DNA from: Nitrososphaeraceae archaeon
GTDB lineage: Archaea > Thermoproteota > Nitrososphaeria > Nitrososphaerales > Nitrososphaeraceae
Direction: 5' to 3'
DNA: 5,558 nt
NCBI GenBank assembly: GCA_030038695.1
Contig: JASHSN010000450.1
Coordinates: 1-5,558 of the forward strand
The notes under the pieces were generated by a model. It was not told the origin of the DNA. It saw only the letters and a program-made list of their open reading frames with translations, and did not search any database. The position numbers were made by a program, and so were the translations under genes. Shown here one piece after another: positions 1 through 4,903 of this stretch (position 1 is the first letter of the stretch; the number at the start of each line of letters is the position of its first letter).

Positions 1-132
1 AGATGGTCAGGTAACAATCCAACTATTATAAAGTCTGGAATCTTGAATACTGCAATTCGTGAACCTTCCCGTATTCTCGAATTACAGGACAGGCTTAAGG
101 AATGGATGCAGGAATTGTTAACGGCCAGTTGA
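1..132 (+). CDS. C-terminal end of an unrecognised protein (5' end outside the window)
   Basis: Frame 1 is open from the first base to a TGA at 130-132 and gives 43 residues of a C-terminus. It reads RWSGNNPTIIKSGI, then LNTAIREPSRI, then an amphipathic helix (LELQDRLKEWMQELL), then TAS and stop. I do not recognise the family. The segment is nevertheless likely to be real coding sequence, because the LNTAIREP...LQDR.KEW.QEL stretch recurs at 1851-1926 with mostly synonymous or conservative changes. The last residues (LTAS) are read from DNA that, in another frame, begins the next repeat copy (VNGQLNTAIRE, from 117). The natural C-terminus may therefore have ended at about QEL and been replaced at this junction; copy 3 ends QELR and stop. 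No promoter or start is visible. Confidence 0.5.
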   Translation, partial: RWSGNNPTIIKSGILNTAIREPSRILELQDRLKEWMQELLTAS

Positions 133-168
133 ACACTGCAATTCGTGAACGCTCACGCATATTCGATG
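117..168 (+). repeat. Second copy of the LNTAIRE repeat, in a different frame
   Basis: This DNA repeats the block at 43-75 almost directly after it. In frame 3 it reads VNGQLNTAIRERSRIFDG. It shares the prefix GTTAACGG with copy 3 (1839-1846), which also reads VNGQLNTAIREPS. Similarity to copies 1 and 3 fades after about 168. The frame stays open from an ATG at 102 to a TAA at 264-266 (54 codons), with a proline-rich tail (APATPEPSEVSRPD). That small ORF overlaps the end of the preceding gene in another frame and has only a weak AAGGA before its ATG. I therefore record it as a repeat with a possible ORF rather than as a firm gene. Confidence 0.55.
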
Positions 169-266
169 GTTCCCCATCGCATGAAAATATTATAAGAGCT
201 CCAGCTACTCCTGAACCCTCAGAAGTGAGTCGACCAGATAAAATTACAGGTACCCAGGTAATGTAA

Positions 267-450
267 CCCCCACCCGAAACGACCCTTTTATCAGGCCCGT
301 TTCGGGACGCGGATAGTGTTAATTGCGTTCGCTTCTTGCCGTTGCTAGCTCCTGGTGCTAGATACGCACTTTTGGTGGGCACAAAAGGAAATGCCCCTGC
401 CCCCGCCGTACGGAAAGGGTCGTTAATAACGCGGCCCACATAGGGCTATT
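267..450. other. GC-rich non-coding patch with nested inverted repeats
   Basis: This stretch is visibly richer in G and C than its surroundings. It contains a 9-bp perfect inverted repeat (CCCGAAACG at 273-281, CGTTTCGGG at 298-306, 16-base loop). It also contains an 11-bp perfect inverted repeat (AACGACCCTTT at 278-288, AAAGGGTCGTT at 414-424) that encloses about 125 bases. The two left arms overlap, so only one pairing can form at a time. The long minus-strand frame through here starts at a GTG at 439 and runs antisense into the LNTAIRE repeat; I see no reason to call it a gene. The patch could be a structured RNA, a small non-autonomous insertion or old foreign DNA. Confidence 0.4.
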
Positions 451-836
451 TCATTTCTGACCATGCACAGTATAGTATGCGTTCGCATTAGAACCCCAGT
501 GATAGTACAAGTTATTGTGAGCATGGCGCCGTCCACAGGATGGGTCTTGTGCTGATCGCATTCATTCGCGCTGCCTACTGTCGCAGGAATGTCAAAACAC
601 ATCTCAACTGTTCCGAAGGTAAAAGCACTACTACTACTATTAGGTTGATTGATACCTTGTATTGACACTTTGTAAATAACATTTCCTCTTTCAGGACCTG
701 GAATCACTAAGCTGCTACCATAAGTTTCCCAACTGACTTTTTCTGCTGGTCCTTGTGTTGGCTCTCTCTGCCAGTGGCCCAACGGAAGTACGGAGCTCTC
801 GCATGTGAATATGCATGGCTTGGTATTCCATCTCCA
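451..836 (-). pseudogene. Decayed paralog of the secreted aegerolysin-like protein
   Basis: Read on the minus strand this is a diverged copy of the gene at 1256-1714. The segment NTKPCIFTCESSVLPLGHW aligns without gaps to STTGPCHFTLVGSHLDFGQW, and PTQ, GNVIYKVS (GSVTYKVT) and CFDIPATVGSANEC (SFDNPVFGSNKC) follow in the same order. Two lesions are visible. An in-frame stop at 837-839 sits where the signal peptide should be, and no signal peptide is found further upstream. A run of four C at 494-497 appears to be one base short: shifting the frame there gives GSNANAYYTVHGQK and stop at 451, matching GYNADFTYNLRGR of the intact copy, whereas the unshifted frame runs on into unrelated residues to 423. 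A TTG at 780-782 could start translation but would give a cytoplasmic fragment lacking the first strand. Divergence is high, so the duplication is old. A sequencing error at the C run cannot be excluded, but the missing N-terminus would remain. Confidence 0.65.
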
Positions 837-839
837 TTA

Positions 840-1246
840 ACGTAGTGGAAAAGAGCTTTGATTCATTAATAGCCAATGACCTAGAACCTCAAGATGTAGG
901 CACACTAAACTAGAAAAAGGCTTTATGATGGAAAAGGAACCCGACTGCGAAATCATCATGACTGGGGGAACGAGGTTGGTTAGAGGACTTCCGAGATCAT
1001 CTTTCAGAAGCCGTCCCCAGTATTAGATTTAATACGATAATCTACAAAAGGAGTTGCAAACTTATGAGTGCCCGTGTAAGACGCCTATCGAACGTCATCT
1101 ATCTAACGGATCTCTTATACCTTCAAGATATCAACGATTTCTACTATATTTTTAGTAGCTGAGGTGAAACATCGTAGATAGGAGGACATGTAGAACAGCG
1201 CTTCGTACTGTCCAGTAGCTTGGGCTACTTCATTTCTTACCTAACA
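840..1246. other. About 400 bases between the two paralogs; no convincing gene
   Basis: This holds only very short plus-strand frames. One starts with ATG at 925 and ends with TAG at 1024-1026 (33 codons, MMEKEPDCEIIMTGG...). The other starts at 1064 and is listed separately. A good AGGAGG at 1181-1186 is followed at once by ATG-TAG (1189-1194), so it leads nowhere. A small hairpin, AGTAGC / GCTACT, lies at 1214-1229. The segment at 1224-1242 (GCTACTTCATTTCTTACC) matches 443-461 (GCTATTTCATTTCTGACC) just past the end of the decayed paralog. The duplicated unit therefore included the 3' flank. Confidence 0.4.
1064..1162 (+). CDS. Possible 32-residue small protein
   Basis: An ATG at 1064 opens a 32-codon frame, MSARVRRLSNVIYLTDLL followed by YLQDINDFYYIFSS and TGA. 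An AAAAGGAG at 1047-1053 lies about 10 bases before the start, a plausible ribosome-binding site. The product would have a basic N-terminus and an aromatic, mildly amphipathic tail. It has no recognisable domain. It could also be the remnant of a longer gene. Support is only the start signal and the bias of the residues, so confidence is low. Confidence 0.25.
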   Translation: MSARVRRLSNVIYLTDLLYLQDINDFYYIFSS

Positions 1247-1267
1247 CGTGGGTAACTATCTCCCACG
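1247..1267 (-). terminator. GC-rich hairpin over the stop codon of the aegerolysin-like gene
   Basis: CGTGGG (1247-1252) pairs with CCCACG (1262-1267) across a 9-base loop that contains the TAG stop (1256-1258, minus strand). In the decayed paralog the equivalent position lacks the insert: its frame runs directly on to GGTCAGAAATGA. In this copy GGTAAGAAATGA appears only after the hairpin. The hairpin thus looks like a small insertion that moved the stop upstream. It may act in termination or mRNA stability. No T-run follows it, so the terminator label is tentative. Confidence 0.3.
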
Positions 1268-1714
1268 CAAATTATAAGTGAAGTCTGCATTATAACCTTT
1301 GCCTGGACCTGTGCAACTTCCGGCCATGCCGCTTATGCTGCATTTATTAGACCCGAACACAGGATTGTCAAAAGATAACACAGCTGTTTCCTCGGTTAAA
1401 GGACCAGTTACTTTGTATGTAACTGATCCTTTTTCATCACCGATAGGGTTCCCACCATTAGTTGACCACGTCACAACTGTTCCTGATTGTGTTGGTTGAG
1501 AGGTCCACTGTCCAAAATCTAGGTGGCTCCCTACCAAAGTAAAATGGCATGGACCCGTCGTACTCGTCGCTATACCACGCGTTAAGCCACAAACGCCTTC
1601 CGCAGTTGCGTGGATAGCCGCAAGGGCTTTTTCAGTTATTACGGGAACTAGGAACATCATTCCTACAACTACGAATATGGCTGATAATACCGCTGTTTGT
1701 CCCTTAAAGTGCAT
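1256..1714 (-). CDS. Secreted aegerolysin-like (crystal protein ET79-like) beta-sandwich protein
   Basis: The 152-residue product starts with a signal peptide: MHFKGQ, a hydrophobic core at about residues 8-26, and a probable cleavage in ALAA-IHA near residue 33. The mature part is Gly-, Thr- and Ser-rich and beta-strand-like. Its order of motifs is that of the aegerolysin / ET79 group: LDFGQW (65-70), a W at 83, GDEKGSVTYKV (92-102), LSFDNPVFGSNKC (113-125) and GKGYNADFTYNL (138-149). Known family members are small secreted proteins, some of which bind membrane lipids and form pores with a partner. No partner gene is seen here, so toxin activity should not be assumed. Cys 42, 56, 125 and 134 could form two disulfides outside the cell. 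The ATG at 1712-1714 is chosen because it places the signal peptide correctly; it has no strong Shine-Dalgarno but has an AT-rich box about 43 bases upstream. A decayed paralog lies downstream. The fold assignment is from motif memory and is moderately sure; the gene itself is well supported. Confidence 0.7.
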   Translation of the reverse strand: MHFKGQTAVLSAIFVVVGMMFLVPVITEKALAAIHATAEGVCGLTRGIATSTTGPCHFTLVGSHLDFGQWTSQPTQSGTVVTWSTNGGNPIGDEKGSVTYKVTGPLTEETAVLSFDNPVFGSNKCSISGMAGSCTGPGKGYNADFTYNLRGR

Positions 1715-1754
1715 TTTAAGAACTTTGTTCAGTTTAGTTCAACTACTAAATGAT

Positions 1755-1763
1755 AATATAATT
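1755..1763 (-). promoter_or_regulatory. TATA-like box for the aegerolysin-like gene
   Basis: On the minus strand this reads AATTATATT, centred about 43 bases before the ATG at 1714. An archaeal TATA box lies about 26 bases before the transcript start, which would leave a leader of roughly 15 bases. The surrounding region is AT-rich, so the exact box is uncertain. Confidence 0.35.
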
Positions 1764-1838
1764 TATCTGGATAGCATAGAATCATTCTATAAAAAATATC
1801 AATACCAAAGTTATGATAAAACACAGGGCTGCGTCTGG

Positions 1839-1926
1839 GTTAACGGACAATTGAATACTGCAATTCGTGAGCCCTCTATTCGAATTACAGGATAGATCAA
1901 AGGAATGGTTGCAGGAGCTGCGATGA
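1839..1926 (+). pseudogene. Third copy of the LNTAIREP gene end, broken by a frameshift
   Basis: Frame 3 reads VNGQLNTAIREPSI from 1839. After a shift, frame 1 (1882-1926) reads ELQDRSKEWLQELR and stop. Together these match LNTAIREPSRILELQDRLKEWMQELL at 43-120. The shift is explained by a net 5-base deletion relative to copy 1: the TTG of LNT and the GAA of ELQ are 36 bases apart in copy 1 (43 to 79) but 31 apart here (1851 to 1882). As it stands frame 3 ends at TAG (1893-1895). An open frame extends upstream, but it runs over the promoter and start of the minus-strand gene, so only the part from about 1839 is supported. This is a remnant of a repeated gene family and the right boundary of the repeat-bracketed segment. 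Confidence 0.6.
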
Positions 1927-1939
1927 AAAGGAGCCACAA

Positions 1940-2356
1940 TCACATACTGACGTCTGTATTAGGCCGCTTCTTAATCTCATTTAACCTGCTCTCAAGGACA
2001 CCAATCCTTTCCTCTAACTTTTCGATGACAGCATCTCTTTGACCGTTCTCTCGAACTAGGGTAGCAATGAGCTTCCTGAGATGTATGGTCGACATGACGT
2101 TCAATTTATCTAAGACTGTCGGCAATGTGGAATTGCCCATGGCCGCCTGCTCCGGATTCCAGGCTTCCTTTAGCAATAAATCAAACGCGCTTTTATGACC
2201 CAAGTATACTAGGGCAGCCTTCAACTCTGTCTGAAGGTCTGACACGGTTTCCTGATACAATTGTCTGAAGGGAGAAGTTATTCGACCCATTGAGTAACGT
2301 GGTAGCTCACAGATAATAACAAAGACAGCATTATTAGGGTAGGGACAGGGTGTCAT
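1940..2356 (-). CDS. Conserved-looking small protein with a C-terminal coiled coil
   Basis: The frame encodes 138 residues from the ATG at 2354-2356. A GGAGAGGTG at 2366-2374 lies nine bases before that ATG, an unusually good Shine-Dalgarno, and it decides the start used here. A GTG at 2383 is possible but would place the ribosome site inside the gene. An ATG at 2290 (MGRITSPFRQLYQE) is a serious alternative: it looks like a natural N-terminus, would give 116 residues, and has TTATTATC about 25 bases upstream, suiting a leaderless transcript. The middle is helical, with a polar stretch (AAMGNSTLPTVLDKLN). The end (about residues 103-130, including VIEKLEERIGVLESRLNEI) has leucine/isoleucine heptads typical of a coiled coil, so it probably oligomerises. 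No signal peptide or catalytic motif is seen; it is likely cytoplasmic. The helix-linker-coiled-coil layout is loosely like PhaE-type PHA synthase subunits, but I would not name it so. The stop lies 14 bases past the convergent repeat remnant. Confidence 0.6.
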   Translation of the reverse strand: MTPCPYPNNAVFVIICELPRYSMGRITSPFRQLYQETVSDLQTELKAALVYLGHKSAFDLLLKEAWNPEQAAMGNSTLPTVLDKLNVMSTIHLRKLIATLVRENGQRDAVIEKLEERIGVLESRLNEIKKRPNTDVSM

Positions 2357-2423
2357 AAACAAGTCCACCTCTCCTGATATCACCGTGGACTCGGGACATA
2401 CACATTGCCGTCATCGTTAAGTT

Positions 2424-2436
2424 AACAAAAAGAAAG
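2424..2436 (-). terminator. T-rich terminator-like run
   Basis: On the minus strand this reads CTTTCTTTTTGTT, starting about 13 bases after the stop of the small histidine-rich gene. Archaeal termination often needs only a T-run, so it is a plausible end for that transcript. No hairpin is needed or seen. Confidence 0.35.
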
Positions 2437-2448
2437 AATGTTTAGGAC

Positions 2449-2643
2449 CTAATATGCCATTGCGCCTCTATGTATTACCGTCCCATGTTTTGTGTGCGTG
2501 TAGCCTTTATGATATACTCCGTGTGGTGTCTTTACAGTCTTACCAACATGAACATATCCGTGGGCCAAAGTCATTGCACCTGTATACAAAAGACCAAGAG
2601 CCACAAAAGCTACAAGAGCTAGCGCTGCTATACTTTTTCTCAT
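2449..2643 (-). CDS. Secreted histidine-rich miniprotein (64 residues)
   Basis: The product has a clear signal peptide: MRKS, a hydrophobic core (about residues 5-25, IAALALVAFVALGLLYTGAM) and a likely cleavage at TLA-HG near residue 27. The mature peptide is only about 37 residues, basic, without cysteine, and has seven histidines. It is built of three short repeats of the type His-Gly-x-x-(x)-His-x-Gly: HGYVHVGK, HGVYHKGY and HGTVIHRG. Such spacing suggests binding of a transition metal such as copper, nickel or zinc outside the cell, which would suit a copper-dependent ammonia oxidiser. That is inference, and I do not recognise a named family. The start is firm: AGGAGG at 2651-2656 lies seven bases before the ATG, the strongest ribosome site in the window. 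The gene is probably a single unit, as it stands about 90 bases from the next gene with a T-run between. Confidence 0.7.
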   Translation of the reverse strand: MRKSIAALALVAFVALGLLYTGAMTLAHGYVHVGKTVKTPHGVYHKGYTHTKHGTVIHRGAMAY

Positions 2644-2726
2644 CTTTCCGCCTCCTAGACGGTATTCAACTTCTACTTCCGCTAACTCTTCGGGCCTATT
2701 AGTTGGTATTGATCTGATATATGGAA

Positions 2727-2758
2727 ATGGTCACAGCATTAACAACCTCTGTGACCAT
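2727..2758. repeat. 10-bp inverted repeat, related to one at 5220-5263
   Basis: ATGGTCACAG (2727-2736) is the exact reverse complement of CTGTGACCAT (2749-2758), with a 12-base loop. The left arm recurs exactly at 5224-5233, inside another 10-bp inverted repeat whose loop also contains AACCT. It could be a regulator site, a transcript end for either neighbour or a mobile hairpin repeat. It lies about 85 bases upstream of the histidine-rich gene. Confidence 0.5.
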
Positions 2759-2802
2759 ATGTTTAATATCTTCAAACCCGCTATGGTCCTAAACTCGAAG
2801 GT

Positions 2803-2825
2803 AACAAATTACTTTATAATTTGTT
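2803..2825. repeat. 9-bp AT-rich hairpin, possible transcript end
   Basis: AACAAATTA (2803-2811) pairs with TAATTTGTT (2817-2825) over a five-base loop. It lies about 120 bases past the stop of the minus-strand membrane protein. It may be a terminator or processing site for it, though no T-run follows directly. Confidence 0.4.
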
Positions 2826-2945
2826 GTACAACAGTTAAGCATGAAGTCAGCGTAACTAATGCGATAAAATATCAGCTTTACTTATATGCGTACAATGGTT
2901 AGATCTAAAAAGATGACTGTCTACAAATGTGAATTCCTGAATTAA

Positions 2946-3617
2946 TTAACCTTTTTTAATTAACCTTAACCTTTTTTGTATAGTTATTACTAGATAAGTT
3001 ATTCCACCGAATATTACAAGTATTACGAAACCTGTTATGACGATATTTAACGAACTAGTTTCCAGTGTAACAATCACTTTAAATGATGCCAGGGCGATTG
3101 ACAAAGGATTGATTGAAGTTATTCGTGTGATCACCTGATATACCCCCAGCTCAGGAAATAGATATTCTAATGAAAAATTACCATTAGGAGCAGCTATATT
3201 CGTAAATTTGAAAATTTTCTCATGTCCACTGCTGTTACTTATTATAATAACCATTGCTAACAAATCCTTCAGATGAGAACCTGTTTCTAGGTTATCTGCA
3301 ATAAACTTGAGCTGAGTCGTGGTATTTATCACTGGATTCTCTGGCGAATACGTAAAAAGGATCTTCATATTATTTTCTCTGTCTGTCCAAACTTGTGTTT
3401 CATTTCCAGATTGAGCTAAAGCCGACATTTCAGTTGCGACACTATTAGTTGTCACTATTAACAATAGTAAAAGTATGAAAAAACATCTGAGAAAGCTCCC
3501 AAGTTTGAATTGTTCATTAACTGGCAAGTTGATTTTTTTCAACTCTATGATTCGTGAACTGAAGTAAAAGTCTATGCGGGTTAGTGCATTAATGTAATAA
3601 TAGTCATGGAATATCAT
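2946..3617 (-). CDS. Membrane-anchored extracytoplasmic protein with YtkA/FixH-like Ig domain
   Basis: The frame gives 223 residues from the ATG at 3617. A hydrophobic stretch at about 46-56 (FFILLLLLIVT) followed by SALA-Q (65-69) is a signal peptide with a probable cleavage after Ala 68. Residues about 84-184 form an Ig-like beta domain with the YtkA-like pattern: KILFTYSPENPV, TQLKFIADN, LKDLLAMVIIIS, APNGNFSLEYLFPELGVYQVITRI and ALASFKVIV. Residues about 190-213 are a membrane helix, followed by a basic tail (QKRLRLIKKG) that should stay inside. The domain would thus face outward on a C-terminal anchor. Related archaeal and bacterial domains occur beside copper and respiratory proteins, but no function can be fixed. 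The signal peptide is preceded by about 40 extra residues. A TTG at 3527 (LPVNEQFKLGSF) would remove 30 of these and may be the true start; neither start has a good ribosome site. The basic tail is coded by a 12-base direct repeat (2946-2957 and 2966-2977). Confidence 0.7.
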   Translation of the reverse strand: MIFHDYYYINALTRIDFYFSSRIIELKKINLPVNEQFKLGSFLRCFFILLLLLIVTTNSVATEMSALAQSGNETQVWTDRENNMKILFTYSPENPVINTTTQLKFIADNLETGSHLKDLLAMVIIISNSSGHEKIFKFTNIAAPNGNFSLEYLFPELGVYQVITRITSINPLSIALASFKVIVTLETSSLNIVITGFVILVIFGGITYLVITIQKRLRLIKKG

Positions 3618-3994
3618 TTTTCCACTAATACATGATGAGGGCTCCGAAGGTTTAGAAAGCAGAGTCAGAACGAATGTGACTAAATTCCAATTGTAGTATG
3701 AGCAGAAATAGTATATATTCTATAGTGATGATTAGATTTGGTACAGTTTCGTAAATGAATATCTCAATTTGAAACAATTTTCTATCTTTTAACAACGCTT
3801 TCCATTATAGATCATAATTTTGAAAAGTTCTCATCTCAGATCCGTTCGTATTGGGGTTTCCCTAGCTTTTATCTACGTATTGAATGTACGTTTCCGTGGT
3901 ACACTTATCTAAGTGTAAACGGTTGAGATAAGATATACACACTTCATAATCACTTATAAAGGATTTTTCCTATTCGTTGTTCTATGACGAACAA
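3618..3994. promoter_or_regulatory. Divergent intergenic region with palindrome and TATA box before the DedA gene
   Basis: This 377-base, AT-rich gap separates the minus-strand membrane protein from the plus-strand DedA gene and must hold both promoters. A perfect 8-bp inverted repeat with a two-base spacer (TACACTTA-TC-TAAGTGTA, 3900-3917) has the size and symmetry of a dimeric regulator site. CTTATAAA at 3953-3960 is a good archaeal TATA box. It predicts a transcript start near 3980-3985 and a leader of about 10-15 bases for the ATG at 3995. The palindrome sits about 35 bases upstream of the TATA box, a place for an activator rather than a blocking repressor. No clear TATA box is seen for the minus-strand gene. 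Confidence 0.5.
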
Positions 3995-4606
3995 ATGGCA
4001 ATAGTTGAGATACTTGCACCAATAGTGCACTTTATCATGTCAATCATTTCAGATCTGGGGTACGGTGGGATATTCTTGCTTATGGTACTGGAAAGTGCAC
4101 TTATTCCGATTCCGAGCGAGATAATAATGCCATATTCTGGCTTTCTCGTAACAACTGGTAGTTTAGGATCAGTCGGTGTGATATTAGCAGGCTCATTGGG
4201 AAACCTTGTAGGATCTACTGCTATCTATTTTCTTGGGATAAAGCTTGGAAGAGCATTTTTAATCAAATATGGTAAATATATTTTCTTTAGACCAAAGCAT
4301 CTTGTTTTTACAGAAGAGCTGTTTCGTAAGTATGGGGAAAAGATAGTTTTCGTAGGCAGACTTTTACCTGTAGTTCGGACTTACGTTTCACTTCCCGCAG
4401 GGATTGGAAGGACCAATTTCTTCAAGTTCACCGTATATACTTTAGCAGGATCATTGATTTGGAATACGATACTTACTTATGCCGGATTGCAGCTTGGTCA
4501 CAACTGGAGACACATAGAGCAATATTCCAGATACCTGGACATCCTAGCAGTGATAGTAATTATAGCGTTTGCTATCTGGATCCTTTATTGCATCAGAAAG
4601 AAGTGA
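3995..4606 (+). CDS. DedA family (VTT / SNARE-associated domain) membrane protein
   Basis: The 203-residue protein is of usual DedA length. DedA proteins are integral membrane proteins, and some members flip undecaprenyl phosphate or phosphatidylethanolamine; an archaeal member would be expected to act on a polyprenyl or ether-lipid substrate, which is inference. Family marks are clear: LESALIPIPSEIIMPYSG (32-49) with the conserved Glu 33 and the P-x-P-S-E turn in the first re-entrant region; GNLVGSTAIYFLGIKLGR (69-86); and FVGRLLPVVRTYVSLPAG (119-136) with the G-R-x-x-P-x-x-R motif (Arg 122, Pro 125, Arg 128) in the second re-entrant region. Membrane segments follow at about 145-165 and 181-199, and the chain ends in RKK. 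The ATG at 3995 is preferred to the upstream in-frame TTG at 3977. It fits the family N-terminus and the TATA box at 3953-3960, which predicts a very short leader. It appears to be transcribed alone; the neighbours are on the other strand or absent. Confidence 0.9.
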   Translation: MAIVEILAPIVHFIMSIISDLGYGGIFLLMVLESALIPIPSEIIMPYSGFLVTTGSLGSVGVILAGSLGNLVGSTAIYFLGIKLGRAFLIKYGKYIFFRPKHLVFTEELFRKYGEKIVFVGRLLPVVRTYVSLPAGIGRTNFFKFTVYTLAGSLIWNTILTYAGLQLGHNWRHIEQYSRYLDILAVIVIIAFAIWILYCIRKK

Positions 4607-4765
4607 TGAATGTCTAGCATGAGCATAATGTTTGTTTCATCATTTCACTCTGTAGTTGTTATATACACCATGAATTCCAGTCGGCATATGGGTTTAGAAA
4701 GTTTTTCAAGACCGCAGTTTGGCTATTCCATCATTCTTCACCGTATTTCTTCATAGTCTCGATAG

Positions 4766-4903
4766 GAAACGTATGGAGACTACGATTTTTGGGCCGTCAA
4801 AGCAAACGATGGCACTAATAATGATCACGGCGTATTTCAATGGAAGAAGGTTGGTGTGTTTAAGTCCGATGCAAAGCCCGTCTCAAAAAAGGTGCATTCG
4901 TAG
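4766..4903 (+). pseudogene. Fragment of an unrecognised gene without a start
   Basis: Frame 2 from just after a TAG (4763-4765) to a TAG at 4901-4903 encodes 45 residues that look like a genuine protein segment: ETYGDYDFWAVKANDG, then TNNDHGVFQWKKVGVF, then KSDAKPVSKKVHS. Aromatic and Gly/Asp turns alternate as in a beta-rich domain, and codons are evenly mixed. There is no in-frame ATG, GTG or TTG near its beginning, and two in-frame stops (4754 and 4763) cut it off from an upstream open stretch in the same frame that includes an ATG at 4670. It is probably the C-terminal remnant of a degraded extracytoplasmic protein gene. I do not recognise the family. The 62-codon frame that starts at a TTG at 4719 overlaps it in another frame and looks less like protein. 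Confidence 0.4.

Larger units (their letters stand above)
2644..2945. other. 300-base intergenic region with two hairpins
   Basis: Apart from the ribosome-binding site of the histidine-rich gene at 2651-2656, this region has no supported gene. It holds two strong inverted repeats, listed separately, at 2727-2758 and 2803-2825. The only long plus-strand frame reaching here is antisense to the histidine-rich gene. Confidence 0.5.

Noticed and set aside
95..439. A 114-codon minus-strand frame starting at GTG 439
   Set aside because: Its second half is antisense to the LNTAIRE repeat coding frames, its start overlaps the decayed paralog, and the product shows no recognisable domain; the length is explained by the GC-rich patch.
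1181..1194. AGGAGG followed by ATG-TAG
   Set aside because: A start codon followed at once by a stop cannot encode a protein; the Shine-Dalgarno-like string is probably chance.
1299..1499. A 66-codon plus-strand frame
   Set aside because: It lies wholly antisense to the well-supported aegerolysin-like gene and has no start signal.
1677..1850. The upstream part of the plus-strand frame that leads into repeat copy 3
   Set aside because: It begins antisense to the signal peptide of the intact gene and crosses that gene's promoter; only the repeat part from about 1839 is supported by similarity.
2454..2702. An 82-codon plus-strand frame
   Set aside because: It is the antisense shadow of the histidine-rich miniprotein and covers that gene's ribosome-binding site.
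3649..3659. GGTTTAGAAAG repeated at 4691-4701
   Set aside because: A single exact 11-base match in a window of this size is expected by chance, and neither site has supporting symmetry or context.
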